From: Rahnella laticis
GTDB taxonomy: Bacteria; Pseudomonadota; Gammaproteobacteria; Enterobacterales; Enterobacteriaceae
Assembly (NCBI RefSeq): GCF_015644585.1
Contig: NZ_JADOBI010000010.1
Coordinates: forward strand, 62,001 to 126,000
Direction: 5' to 3'
Length of the DNA: 64,000 nt
Both the position numbers and the translations under genes were made by a program. This document shows positions 30,707-40,456 of this stretch, piece after piece; the first letter of the stretch is position 1, and every line of letters begins with the position of its first letter. The notes under the pieces are model-generated. The model ran no database searches. It saw nothing but the letters and a program-made list of their open reading frames with translations, and was not told where the DNA came from.

Positions 30707-32695
30707 TTAATCCATATCAATATCAGCACCGAAAATATTGATTTTGCTTTTCCCTGAGATCTGAACACTGGCACCGTTCAGCGTGATCGTCCCATCTTTA
30801 TTCATTTTCAGTAGACATTCCCCGACCTGAATAGTCAGACTTTCCTTCACCGTCAGCGTGTAGCTTTCACCAATTTCGATGTTCTGAGACTTTGTGACTT
30901 TTCGAGTATCTGTACCTTTAACTTCACTGTTCTGGTCATTGCCGACTTTGGAATTTCGGTCATGTACCACTTCCAGGTGCTGGTCATTACCGATTGTTTT
31001 GTTGTGGTCATGTGCGACATCAAGCTTCTGATCATTACCAACTTTGACCTCACGATCATTGGCCACAGTGATCTTCTGATCATGCCCGGCCGCTTTCTCC
31101 TTCCCGACGGTGATCGTCTGCCCTTTCCCCACCGTTTCGGTATGGTCAACTGCCACGTCCGTCGTCCGGTTGTTCAGCACCTTAGTCTTCATGTCTTTCT
31201 GCGCGTGCATCGACAGGAGTTCCTGGCTCGCCGCATCCTCGAACATCAGCTCGTTGTAACCGCTGCCCTTATACGTTTGCGAGCGGATCGCCATCTGCGT
31301 TTTGGTTTCTGGCAGGCTGCCGGGAGCACGGTTGCTTGCGTGATAGGTGCGACCTGTGATGATCGGCTGATCCGGGTCACCATTGAGGAAGTCGACAATC
31401 ACCTCCTGCCCGACGCGCGGTATCGCGATGTTGCCGAAACCGGTACCGGCCCACGCCTGAGAAACGCGTATCCAGCAGGAACTGTAATTGTCGGCCTGGT
31501 TATAGCGGTCCCACGCGAATTTGACACGCACGCGGCCGTGCTCATCACAGAAAATTTCTTCGCCCGGCGGGCCGGTGACTATCGCGATTTGTGGCCCGTC
31601 AACGCGGGGTTTGGGATGTGGCATCGCCCGCCACGTCTGGGTCGCGGGGATCACTTCAAATTCATTGAGCAGCGTCGTGCCCTGGCCTTCGTTGCCGATC
31701 CATGCCTGTGGCTGATCGCCGTGCATTTCACTGGCCACCACCTGCCAGTTCACATTCAGGTCTTCACGCGGATGGGCGCTCAGGGCAAAGCAGACACCGG
31801 GATACAGCTCCGGCGTATTGCTGCTGCCTACCGCGATATCGGCATTGTTACGCCAGCCTTCAATCTGATATTTGGCAAAATCCGCGCCGTGCTGTTCGTC
31901 TTTGAAACGCCCGGGATAATCGTAGATTTCATACAGATCGTGCTGGAACTTCATCCGCGGTGGCTGGGCCTGGTACTGCGCCTGCCAGTTGGGCGCGGCG
32001 AAGGTGTAATCCTGCGTAACAACTTCAGATGGCCTGATACTGGCGCTGCGGCGAAAATGGTTGATGCAATACGTCTGAGCCTCGGAGGCCGCATTCGGGT
32101 TATACGCAAACGAGCCGATATGGCTCAGCGCGCTGCAATTATCCGCAAAAGTGAGCTTCTGATCATTCGCCTTGAGGTATTCCTGCTCGTAAAAGAAGAT
32201 CCCCTCTTCCGATGCCAGCCGGGAAATAAAGTCAAAATCGGTTTCCATAAACTGGACACAAAACTCCCGCCAGTTATGGCTGGCGCGAAATAACGTGTCG
32301 TATTTCACGATTTCCATTTCGCTGAGCAAAGGCTGGAGGATCGCGGAGATGTTCAGATTCTGAAAACTGCGGCAGTTGCGACGTAAAGAGCTCCGCCAGA
32401 AGTTGGGGCGGATTGTCATGCGGTACAGCGTCTGGTGTTTACCGGTGTCCCCCTGCTCGCAAAAAGTCACGATGCCGCGAACCCTGCGCTTTATTTCGTC
32501 ACCCTGCCAGATCACCAGCGTCGCCACTTCATCCAGCACTTTTTCAAACCCGATAGCCGGGTCGCTGCTGACCAGCACAACACCCAGGGTAAAGAGTTCT
32601 GAGTAGCATTGGGAAAGGGTAAAATTCAGGACGGCAAATGTGTCTTTAGGGGTTTTTCCGACATTGATGGTAAAGCGGGTTCCATTGAGTGGCAT
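30707..32695 (-). CDS. vgrG: VgrG (TssI), T6SS spike protein
   Basis: The product is 662 residues from ATG 32695, chosen because AAGGA lies 8 nt upstream; an in-frame start at 32716 has none. The gp27-like N-terminal half is followed by the gp5-like OB fold (CDEHGRVRVKFAWDR, about residue 385) and a needle of short repeats (about 560-650; GNDQ, AHDH, VHDR units) that form the triple beta-helix. No extra C-terminal enzyme domain is present, so cargo is delivered through the PAAR-like effector next door. Hcp is encoded upstream in the same direction, with a hairpin between. Confidence 0.95.
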   Translation of the reverse strand: MPLNGTRFTINVGKTPKDTFAVLNFTLSQCYSELFTLGVVLVSSDPAIGFEKVLDEVATLVIWQGDEIKRRVRGIVTFCEQGDTGKHQTLYRMTIRPNFWRSSLRRNCRSFQNLNISAILQPLLSEMEIVKYDTLFRASHNWREFCVQFMETDFDFISRLASEEGIFFYEQEYLKANDQKLTFADNCSALSHIGSFAYNPNAASEAQTYCINHFRRSASIRPSEVVTQDYTFAAPNWQAQYQAQPPRMKFQHDLYEIYDYPGRFKDEQHGADFAKYQIEGWRNNADIAVGSSNTPELYPGVCFALSAHPREDLNVNWQVVASEMHGDQPQAWIGNEGQGTTLLNEFEVIPATQTWRAMPHPKPRVDGPQIAIVTGPPGEEIFCDEHGRVRVKFAWDRYNQADNYSSCWIRVSQAWAGTGFGNIAIPRVGQEVIVDFLNGDPDQPIITGRTYHASNRAPGSLPETKTQMAIRSQTYKGSGYNELMFEDAASQELLSMHAQKDMKTKVLNNRTTDVAVDHTETVGKGQTITVGKEKAAGHDQKITVANDREVKVGNDQKLDVAHDHNKTIGNDQHLEVVHDRNSKVGNDQNSEVKGTDTRKVTKSQNIEIGESYTLTVKESLTIQVGECLLKMNKDGTITLNGASVQISGKSKINIFGADIDMD

Positions 32696-32723
32696 GATGT
32701 CATTCCTTCGATGCACTGGGGAT

Positions 32724-32752
32724 AACGCCCTGCATATGACATGCAGGGCGTT
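32724..32752 (-). promoter_or_regulatory. Perfect 12-bp hairpin between hcp and vgrG
   Basis: Arms 32724-32735 and 32741-32752 (AACGCCCTGCAT and its complement) enclose a 5-nt loop. No T-run follows in the transcribed direction. It probably protects the hcp 3' end or partially attenuates, so that tube protein greatly exceeds spike protein. Confidence 0.75.
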
Positions 32753-32770
32753 GACTTATAACCTGAGGGT

Positions 32771-33289
32771 TCAGGCTTCCAGCGGTGCGCGCCAGTCATC
32801 CGCGCCAGAAGTACCGGCAGAGACGTGTTCCCATTCAATTTTGCGATAAGCCAATGAGACTTCGATCAATTGAGTGAATTCACGTTTTGCTGGGTCCTGG
32901 CAGTGCGGCATATGGCAGTTGATATCCACGATAGTGGAATCAGTCAGACGGGTAGTGAAGAAATGCTCCTGCTTTCCTTCAACGGAAGTACGGAACCATT
33001 TTAGTTCGGTCGTAGGCAGCATTTCACCTGAGGCCAATGCGTTATAAAGCAACGGAACCGCTTTGTTCAGCGCCACGGTAAAAATAAATGGTTTATGTGC
33101 ACGCTGACCTGCAGGCTGGCCTGATTGCGGATCAGTTGGAACGGTCACAATATGCTGAAATTCTTGTACCAGCATTTCATTTTCGTGTCCCTGGACATAA
33201 ATATTACCCACTGATTCTGACGTGAAAGCGCCAGCGGTAATATTACCCTGAGTCTGACCATTCATTGAAATATAACATGGGGTTGGCAT
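32771..33289 (-). CDS. hcp: Hcp (TssD), T6SS tube protein
   Basis: The product is 172 residues, starting MPTPCYISMNGQTQGNITAG with the highly conserved HENEMLVQEF-type segment and the C-terminal YRKIEWEHVSAGTSGADDW. Hcp hexamers stack into the secreted tube inside the TssBC sheath. A strong ribosome site (AAGGAG) precedes the start. It is the first gene of the leftward arm and diverges from tssB across a long AT-rich region. Confidence 0.96.
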   Translation of the reverse strand: MPTPCYISMNGQTQGNITAGAFTSESVGNIYVQGHENEMLVQEFQHIVTVPTDPQSGQPAGQRAHKPFIFTVALNKAVPLLYNALASGEMLPTTELKWFRTSVEGKQEHFFTTRLTDSTIVDINCHMPHCQDPAKREFTQLIEVSLAYRKIEWEHVSAGTSGADDWRAPLEA

Positions 33290-33831
33290 CGTAAAACTCC
33301 TTGTAAATAATACATACCACGGATTTTAAATTCCCCACAATCCATGAAACCCTATAGAGCCTGACATTTGTTATATGGAAAAGATAAAGAAACCATACAT
33401 CAAAGATTAGGTTAATTTTCGGAAATAACTTTCCAAAACATCTGTATAGAAATGTATCCATGAAATGAGGTCGGCAGTAAAATAACACCTAAACGTAAAC
33501 TAGCAAATAATAAAAAACGTAAAATCCTACAATTTAAAATATGAATAAACGCTCCATTAATCATATAAATAAACGATATATCCTTATTAAACAGAAATTA
33601 AATTCAACAAAAACAATGTGATAAACGCATGACCAAGACAACTACAAATCAGATTTTTATTTTTTTACTGATAGTTATGTACAAACAATTTTTTAAAATG
33701 GTAATTTAGTCAATCTTGAAATGGAAATAACGACCCATAAACCAAACCATAGCATATATAAAGCAACATAAACTTTATCTATGAAAGCCATCATATAACT
33801 GACAGGCATGTAACATTAAGGATGATTCAAT
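33290..33831. promoter_or_regulatory. Divergent AT-rich control region between hcp and tssB
   Basis: This 542-bp stretch is strongly AT-rich with no convincing gene; an 81-codon reverse frame overlapping hcp lacks coding character. It must hold the promoters of both T6SS arms. I looked for the GG-N10-GC sigma-54 element often used for T6SS promoters and did not see a clear one. The composition suggests silencing by H-NS-type proteins (inference). Confidence 0.55.
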
Positions 33832-34329
33832 ATGAGCAATACCAAAGACGGCAGTGTCGCTCCTAAAGAGCGAATTAATATTCGCTATGTGCCAAAAGCG
33901 GATGGATTAAGTTCTGAAGTTGAGTTACCACTAAATCTCCTGGTAGTCGGTGATATGAAAGGCCGGCCGGAAGATGCGCCAATCGATGAGCGCTCTGCAG
34001 TATCTATTAATAAAAATAATTTTAACTCTGTGATGAGTGAAACAGGGATCAACCTGAACTTTAGCGTTGAAAACTCGCTTAGCGATAAGAAAGGGGAAGA
34101 TATCCAGGTCGAGATGGATATTAAAGCGATGGAGGATTTCTCCCCGGATAACATCGTTAAGCAGGTGCCGGAGCTGAGAAAACTCCTGGAGTTGCGTGAA
34201 GCACTGGTTGCACTGAAAGGTCCGATGGGCAATGTCCCGGCTTTCCGGACTCAATTGCAAGCTTTGTTGGACCAGGAAGAGTCACGATCACAGCTCCTGA
34301 AAGAACTCGATATCGTCAATAAGCCATAA
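33832..34329 (+). CDS. tssB: TssB, T6SS contractile sheath small subunit
   Basis: The product is 165 residues with the family features VPKADGLSSEVELPLNLLVVGDM and, at the C-terminus, LKGPMGNVPAFRTQLQALL. TssB with TssC forms the helical sheath that contracts to fire the Hcp tube. It starts at ATG 33832 behind AAGGA and opens the rightward structural operon, with tssC 20 bp downstream. Confidence 0.96.
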   Translation: MSNTKDGSVAPKERINIRYVPKADGLSSEVELPLNLLVVGDMKGRPEDAPIDERSAVSINKNNFNSVMSETGINLNFSVENSLSDKKGEDIQVEMDIKAMEDFSPDNIVKQVPELRKLLELREALVALKGPMGNVPAFRTQLQALLDQEESRSQLLKELDIVNKP

Positions 34330-34349
34330 TTTTAAAAGGGATTTTTACT

Positions 34350-35834
34350 ATGTCATTACAGGAAGAACTGTCTGCATCCGTTGCTGAATCTGGCGTACAA
34401 CAAAAGTCGCTTCTGGATGAGATTATGGCGCAAACACGCATCCAGCCGGAATCAGATGGTTACGATATTGCCAGACAAGGGGTTGCTGCATTTGTGTCCA
34501 GCATTCTTGAATCTGGCAGCCATGCAGAACCCGTAAACAAACTTGCCGTTGACCGCATGATTGCTGAGCTGGATAAAAAACTCAGCCAGCAGATGAATAA
34601 CATTCTGCATGCTGATGCTTTTCAGCAGGTTGAATCATTCTGGCGCTCAATGAAGTTGCTGGTCGATCGTACAGATTTTAAAGAAAACATTAAAATCAAT
34701 ATCTTGCATGCAACGAAAGAAGAGTTACTGGAAGATTTTGAGTTTGCGCCAGAAATTGTTCAGTCCGGCTTTTATAAACATGTTTACTCATCCGGGTATG
34801 GCCAGTTTGGCGGTGAACCGATCGCTTCCATCGTCGGCAGCTACGCGTTTAACAACTCCGCACAAGATATGAAGCTGCTGAATTATGTCAGTGCAGTCGG
34901 TGCGATGGCTCATGCGCCGTTCCTGACTTCCGTCTCGCCAGATTTCTTTGGTCTTAACTCATTCACCGAACTGCCAACAATCAAAGACATTTCGTCTATT
35001 TTTGAAGGCCCGGCCTACACCAAATGGCGTGCGTTACGAGAAACTGAAGATGCGCGCTATCTGGGGCTTACAGCACCACGCTTCCTGTTACGTTTGCCCT
35101 ACTCGCCAGTCGAGAACCCGGTTAAAAAATTCAATTATCAGGAAGATGTCAGTCATAACCATGAAGATTATTTATGGGGAAATACGGCATATCTTCTGGC
35201 AAGCAGCCTGACAGATAGTTTTGCCAAATACCGCTGGTGTCCGAACATCATCGGTCCTCAGAGCGGTGGTGCAGTGAATGACCTTCCGGTTCATATGTTT
35301 GAAGCCTTGGGGCAAACACAGGCCAAAATTCCCACTGAAATTTTGATCACCGATCGCCGCGAATTTGAACTGGCAGAAGAAGGCTTTATCACGCTAACGA
35401 TGCGTAAAGGCAGTAATAATGCCGCATTCTTCTCCGCAAACTCCGTACAAAAACCGCGAAAATTCCCCGGCACCCCGGAAGGCAAAGTGGCTGAAACGAA
35501 CTATAAGCTGGGGACACAACTCCCTTATATGTTCATCATCAACCGCCTCGCTCATTACATTAAAGTCCTTCAGCGTGAACAGATCGGCTCGTGGAAAGTG
35601 CGTAACGATCTGGAGCGTGAACTGAACAACTGGATTAAACAATACATCGCCGATCAGGAAAACCCACCTGCTGATGTGCGCAGCCGTAAACCATTACGCG
35701 CGGCCAAAATTGATGTGCTGGATGTCGATGGCGATCCGGGCTGGTATCAGGTCGCAATTTCTGTTCGTCCGCACTTCAAATACATGGGTGCCAACTTCGA
35801 ACTTTCACTGGTTGGAAGACTGGATAAGGAATAA
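34350..35834 (+). CDS. tssC: TssC, T6SS contractile sheath large subunit
   Basis: The product is 494 residues, the standard length. Recognisable blocks are VESFWRSMKLLVDRTDFKEN, the GSYAFNNSAQDMKLLNYVSA stretch and the C-terminal handle region PHFKYMGANFELSLVGRLDKE. It pairs with TssB and is recycled by ClpV after contraction. tssE begins 2 bp after its stop, so translation is probably coupled. Confidence 0.97.
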   Translation: MSLQEELSASVAESGVQQKSLLDEIMAQTRIQPESDGYDIARQGVAAFVSSILESGSHAEPVNKLAVDRMIAELDKKLSQQMNNILHADAFQQVESFWRSMKLLVDRTDFKENIKINILHATKEELLEDFEFAPEIVQSGFYKHVYSSGYGQFGGEPIASIVGSYAFNNSAQDMKLLNYVSAVGAMAHAPFLTSVSPDFFGLNSFTELPTIKDISSIFEGPAYTKWRALRETEDARYLGLTAPRFLLRLPYSPVENPVKKFNYQEDVSHNHEDYLWGNTAYLLASSLTDSFAKYRWCPNIIGPQSGGAVNDLPVHMFEALGQTQAKIPTEILITDRREFELAEEGFITLTMRKGSNNAAFFSANSVQKPRKFPGTPEGKVAETNYKLGTQLPYMFIINRLAHYIKVLQREQIGSWKVRNDLERELNNWIKQYIADQENPPADVRSRKPLRAAKIDVLDVDGDPGWYQVAISVRPHFKYMGANFELSLVGRLDKE

Positions 35835-35836
35835 GC

Positions 35837-36268
35837 ATGATGATGCCAGGCCGGAAAAGGGATGTCTCTGCCAGTTTGTTTGAGCGCATCGGGGGGGAAA
35901 CTTCGGGTTTCTCCCATTCAGTGCAAGTCGAGAGCTTACAAAAATCGATTAAACGCAATCTGCGCAACATTCTTAATGCCCGACCTGGCAGTTGCCAGAG
36001 CACCTTAGAGCTGGGCGTTATCGACCTCAATGATGCAACGGCAACCTCTGCTGATTTCCGAAAAACGGTCGAGCATGCCATTCAGGAATGTATTGAGCAT
36101 TATGAACCCAGAGTAAGAAAAGCTGAGGTCCAGGCACTCAATAACGAAGGATATAACCCGATGGATCTTAATTTCCATATTGTTGCCCATGTGGATTTTA
36201 ATGGCCTCCGGGATGTCGTGGAATTCAATATGCAACTCGATAACCATCACCACTATCAACTGGATTAA
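35837..36268 (+). CDS. tssE: TssE, T6SS baseplate gp25-like protein
   Basis: The product is 143 residues. The gp25/TssE signature is present as SIKRNLRNILNARPGSCQS near residue 37, followed by IQECIEHYEPRV. TssE links the baseplate to the sheath. Three consecutive ATG codons occur (35837, 35840, 35843); AAGGA six nt upstream favours the first. Confidence 0.94.
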   Translation: MMMPGRKRDVSASLFERIGGETSGFSHSVQVESLQKSIKRNLRNILNARPGSCQSTLELGVIDLNDATATSADFRKTVEHAIQECIEHYEPRVRKAEVQALNNEGYNPMDLNFHIVAHVDFNGLRDVVEFNMQLDNHHHYQLD

Positions 36269-36273
36269 GCACC

Positions 36274-38109
36274 ATGTCATTTGAGGAAAAATATTTCCGG
36301 GAAGAGCTCGATTATTTACGTCAGTTGGGGAAACTACTGGCTAAAGAAAAACCTCATCTGGCCCCGTTCTTAGCAGAAAAAGAAGCCGATCCCGACGTCG
36401 AACGTTTGCTGGAAGGTTTTGCTTTTCTGTCTGGCAACATGCGTTCAAGAATTGAAGATGAATTCCCGGAACTCACGCATAGTCTGCTCAACATGCTGTG
36501 GCCCAATTATCTTCGTCCTACACCCAGCATGACCATCATGGAATATGTTCCCGATCCTAAAACTGTGACGACAGCATTTAAGGTATCTGAAGGCGCTCAG
36601 GTTATGAGCCCTTCGGGCGAAGCCACCGGTAAAAAATTAGATAACAGCTCAGGGGATCCGCTCCCTTCGTGTAAATTTAATTTAGGTCGTGATATCTGGT
36701 TGCTTCCTTTAAGTCTGGAGAGCGTTTCTTCAAATAACAGCCATAAACATGGCATGATCGACATTAATTTTCTGGCAGGAAAGCAACAAAACCTCAGCGC
36801 TCTGGACTTTGGGAAAATACGTTTATGGCTTGGCAACGACGATAATTACACTCGCTACCAACTCTATTTATGGTTCTGTGAGTATATGACCGATGTTGAG
36901 TTAATCGTTGGGGAGAAAATAATACACTTGCCCGATTTCAGGCTATATCCTGTTGGTTTTGAAAAACAGGATGCCTTGCTGCCGTATCCTAAAAACGTTT
37001 ACAGCGGTTATCGCGTACTACAAGAATATCTCTGTTTTCTGGACAGTTTTTTCTTTTTCGATATCATCGGGGTACAATCTCTGCCTGAAGATTTAGTGGC
37101 CGAACAGTTTACTCTGCGTTTGCATTTCTCTCGCCCGCTGCCGGCGGATTTAAAATTAAGAAAAGACTCCCTGCGTTTATATTGCACGCCCGCTGTTAAT
37201 CTTTTTTCAGAAAGTGCAGAAACGATTGTTCTGGATGATGCCTCTACCCAATATTTTTTGGAAGCTCATCATCAGACTGCAGAGTGCTACGATATTTTCT
37301 CTGTGGACAGCGTTCAAAGCGGCTTACGTAATATCAAAAGAAACGGAAAGTCTGCTGAGACTATTACGCACACTTATGTGTCCTTCGAAAGCTTTCAGCA
37401 TCAGGTTGAATATGCTCAGCAACGCGAGGCTTTATATTATCGCGTGAAAACACAAAGCTCGCTCACCAATCCCGGCTTCGAGCATTACATTTCTTTCGTC
37501 CACGGTGACGGTACGTATCAGAAACAGCAATATATTGAAGATAATGAAGAAATTGTCTCCATTACGCTGACCTGTACAAATCGCGATCTTCCCGCACAAC
37601 TCAAGATTGGTGATATTAATCTGGCAAGCGGAAAAGATCCGGCGATTACTTCATTCCGTAATGTGACCAGACCTTCATTGCCTTTATATCCAATTCTCGA
37701 CGGCAGCCTTCACTGGTCTCTGCTGTCGAACATGAGCCTTAATTATTTGTCATTGCTGGATCTTGAGGCGTTAAAACAGGTACTGCGCACTTACGATTTA
37801 CCCGGGATCCACCACCCTCAGGCGGCACGTTTATCGCAACAGAAGCTGGATGCAATGGAGCAGATTGAAACCCACCCTGTCGATCGTTTATTTAAAGGCG
37901 TGCCGGTTCGCGGTCTGGCCTCCACGATATCCATCCGGCAGACGCCTTTTGTCTGTGAAGGCGATCTGTATTTACTGGGTACCGTGCTCTCACATTTCTT
38001 TTCGCTCTATGCCAGCGTGAACAGTTTCCACATATTGAAAGTGGTCAATATCGATAATCAGGAGTGCTACGAATGGCCGGAAAGAATAGGTCAGCACGCG
38101 CTGATTTAA
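36274..38109 (+). CDS. tssF: TssF, T6SS baseplate wedge protein
   Basis: The product is 611 residues, starting FEEKYFREELDYLRQLGKLL with the conserved DPDVERLLEGFAFLSGNMRS near residue 36. The C-terminus has the block IRQTPFVCEGDLYLLGTVLS. TssF2G wedges, together with TssE and TssK, build the baseplate. The 3' end overlaps the start of tssG by 37 bp, the normal arrangement. Confidence 0.95.
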   Translation: MSFEEKYFREELDYLRQLGKLLAKEKPHLAPFLAEKEADPDVERLLEGFAFLSGNMRSRIEDEFPELTHSLLNMLWPNYLRPTPSMTIMEYVPDPKTVTTAFKVSEGAQVMSPSGEATGKKLDNSSGDPLPSCKFNLGRDIWLLPLSLESVSSNNSHKHGMIDINFLAGKQQNLSALDFGKIRLWLGNDDNYTRYQLYLWFCEYMTDVELIVGEKIIHLPDFRLYPVGFEKQDALLPYPKNVYSGYRVLQEYLCFLDSFFFFDIIGVQSLPEDLVAEQFTLRLHFSRPLPADLKLRKDSLRLYCTPAVNLFSESAETIVLDDASTQYFLEAHHQTAECYDIFSVDSVQSGLRNIKRNGKSAETITHTYVSFESFQHQVEYAQQREALYYRVKTQSSLTNPGFEHYISFVHGDGTYQKQQYIEDNEEIVSITLTCTNRDLPAQLKIGDINLASGKDPAITSFRNVTRPSLPLYPILDGSLHWSLLSNMSLNYLSLLDLEALKQVLRTYDLPGIHHPQAARLSQQKLDAMEQIETHPVDRLFKGVPVRGLASTISIRQTPFVCEGDLYLLGTVLSHFFSLYASVNSFHILKVVNIDNQECYEWPERIGQHALI

Positions 38110-39102
38110 TGACAAAGATCCCTTTCAGCGATGTTCGTCGTTATAACTTTTATGCGCTGGTAGAGGCCATTCATAAGCAAACCGGGACTTATGAAAAAAT
38201 CTCCTTGCAGACTGAGCCTCATGAAGAAGCCGTTCGCTTCGAAGCTGATGCGAGTATTGCTTTTCCCATAAGCGATGTGCAGGAACTCAGGGTGAATCAA
38301 TCAAATCATCATGACGACTGCATTTCTGGGCCTACATGGAAGTCAGTCTCCGATGCCGGGATATTACCTGGATAATCTTGCCTGGGAATCTGCGCAAGGC
38401 GAGAGAAAACTGACTGATTTTTTGGATATGTTTTCCCACCGCTGGACGCAGTTTATCTATCACATCTGGCGAAAATATCGGTACTACGTTTGTTTCCGCA
38501 ACGGTGGAACTGATGATTTCTCCCAACGGATGTATGCCTTAGTCGGACTTGGCAGTCAGAGCATCCGAGGTCGCATGGCGATCAACCACAGCAAAATGCT
38601 GGCTTATGCCGGCGCGCTGGCCAATCCGGGACGCTCACCAGAAGTTATCTGCAGCCTGGTCTCTCACTGTTTTGATCTTGACGAAGTGACCTTGCAAGGC
38701 TGGCAGTTACGAAAGATGAATATTGCACCAGAGCAGCAAAACCGGCTTGGCAGCAGAGGCATTCTCGGCTGCAAAATTACTGGGAAGTCGGTGCTGGGCC
38801 AGAATTTTTCTATTGGCAGCACAGTGCCGGATCGTGGTGGCAAATTCCTGTTATGCATAGATAACTTATCCCGCGAACGTTTCCTTTCCTTTCTCCCGAA
38901 CGGGGAGAACTTTCTGCCTTTGACACTTTTCGTCGCATTCATCTTACGCGATCAGTTTGCCTGGGATTTACGTCTCGGAATTGCACCTGACCAGGTAGGT
39001 GGAATGACGCTAGGCAATGAACAAAATTCCCTGCTGGGATGGACTAGCTTTCTTGGTAATCCCGCCCGGCATCCTCACGTGAAAATCGCCGTGAGATCGT
39101 AA
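38073..39102 (+). pseudogene. tssG: TssG, T6SS baseplate wedge protein, interrupted by a one-base frameshift
   Basis: From ATG 38073 (behind AGGAG) the first frame reads MAGKNRSARADLMTKIPFSD and continues to QELRVNQSN, typical TssG N-terminus. It then leaves frame and stops at 38375. The rest of TssG (TTAFLGLHGSQSPMPGYYL... to 39102) is one frame over. Removing a single A from AAA at 38303-38305 restores one 342-codon protein, the usual TssG size, reading VNQSIIMTTAFLGL across the joint. TssG is essential for baseplate assembly, so as written the T6SS should not fire. Translation restart at ATG 38311 would give only the C-terminal 263 residues. Confidence 0.88.
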
Positions 39103-39127
39103 TCAAAACATATAAATGGAGCGCAGT

Positions 39128-40456
39128 ATGGCAAAGGATACACAACAGCAGCCATCACTCTCATTACAGATTTTGAATGGTAATGAACTTGAAAGTGGCC
39201 GGGCGGCGAAATGCCTTTTCAATACCGACGGTGGTGATATTGGTCACGCTGAAAACTGCCACTGGTCAATTCAGGATCGGCAGAAAACAATCGGGGAAAA
39301 ATCCTGCGCTATCAGCTGGCATGATGGCACGTTTTGCATGCAAAGCTTCGCAAAAAATCTGCTGATAAATCAGTCTGGTGTTACCCATAACTCCGGGTTA
39401 ATCCGCCTCCGGCAAGGAGACGAAATCCACATTGGCTCACTTCGGATGAAAGCGCAGTTTCACCGTGGTGATGAGGTGGACTATGACATGCAAAACGCTA
39501 CGCCAGAAACCATCGTGATGAACCGCGATCAACTGACAGAAACGTTGTTAACAACCGACGGGCAGCCCGCTTACCAAAATACGATGCCTTATCGTGAAAC
39601 GGCACCGACCTTAGTTAACAGCTTTTCCCAGGATCCGCTTGCGGCATTGCAAAAGGAAAGTCTGACAACGCTCCATGCCGAGTTTTCTGCATTCGATGAT
39701 CCTTCCTATATGCAGTATTCGCACCGTATCCATCCGACCGCACCCGGTTCTGATATTTCCCCAAATGGCGGAATAGATAATCCTTTTATGGACTTACCTG
39801 ATACAAGAAATAATCCGTACACGCTCTCAGATGATGAAGTTAATCGTCAGAAGAATGATCTGACCTATCGGCACGTCGCCATCACACCTTTGATGCGCGG
39901 ATTAGGCCACGCGGTGCCTTTGAATAATTCCCAGGATGCGGATGATTTTCTGGAACAGATTGGCCGTACGTTACAGGCCGCGGTCAAAGGGTTACTCGAT
40001 TTACAATTTCAACAAAACAGCCTTTCCGATAAACATCTGCGCCCTTTAGAAGACAATCCGTTACGTCTGAATCTCAATTACGAATCGGCGCTGAGTGTGT
40101 TGTTTGCCGATCAAAAAAGCCCGGTGCATCTGTCAGCCCCGGCGGCAGTTTCAGAAAGTCTCCGCAATATGAAATTGCATAATCAGGCAAATCAGATAGC
40201 CATCGTTGAAGCCCTGAGGATGATGCTTGACGCATTTTCACCCGAGCAATTGATGAATCGTTTTGCTCAATATCGCCGCAGCCACGAACACCGTCACGAT
40301 ATGGATGATGCATGGGCATGGCGCATGTACTGCAATTACTACACGGAACTGGCATCAAGCCGCCAGCTCGGTTTTGAAAAACTCTTTAACGAAGTGTACG
40401 CCCAGGTTTATGACCGTGTATTGCGCCAGGCGAACCGGGAGACAAGCACATCATGA
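39128..40456 (+). CDS. tagH: TagH, FHA-domain T6SS protein
   Basis: The product is 442 residues from ATG 39128, which has GGAG six nt upstream; an ATG at 39116 has none. An FHA domain lies at about residues 10-110 (DIGHAENCHWSIQD, SGVTHNSGLIRLRQGDEIHIG). A low-complexity linker follows, then a conserved T6SS C-terminal region (TPLMRGLGHAVP, YRRSHEHRHDMDDAWAWRMY). FHA domains bind phosphothreonine, but no PpkA/PppA kinase-phosphatase pair is in the window, so any phospho-control would act from elsewhere. It overlaps tssJ by 4 bp. Confidence 0.88.
   Translation: MAKDTQQQPSLSLQILNGNELESGRAAKCLFNTDGGDIGHAENCHWSIQDRQKTIGEKSCAISWHDGTFCMQSFAKNLLINQSGVTHNSGLIRLRQGDEIHIGSLRMKAQFHRGDEVDYDMQNATPETIVMNRDQLTETLLTTDGQPAYQNTMPYRETAPTLVNSFSQDPLAALQKESLTTLHAEFSAFDDPSYMQYSHRIHPTAPGSDISPNGGIDNPFMDLPDTRNNPYTLSDDEVNRQKNDLTYRHVAITPLMRGLGHAVPLNNSQDADDFLEQIGRTLQAAVKGLLDLQFQQNSLSDKHLRPLEDNPLRLNLNYESALSVLFADQKSPVHLSAPAAVSESLRNMKLHNQANQIAIVEALRMMLDAFSPEQLMNRFAQYRRSHEHRHDMDDAWAWRMYCNYYTELASSRQLGFEKLFNEVYAQVYDRVLRQANRETSTS

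Noticed and set aside
31016-31149. Repeated 24-bp-scale units (ATGACCAC..., GATCATTACC...) that look like a repeat array
   Set aside because: They encode the VgrG beta-helix repeats; no constant repeat with unique spacers, so not CRISPR.
30962-32293. 443-codon open frame on the plus strand
   Set aside because: It is antisense to the conserved vgrG; the translation has no recognisable domain and reflects codon bias of vgrG.
33243-33488. 81-codon reverse frame upstream of hcp
   Set aside because: It overlaps the hcp start and is dominated by AT-rich codons; it is part of the control region.
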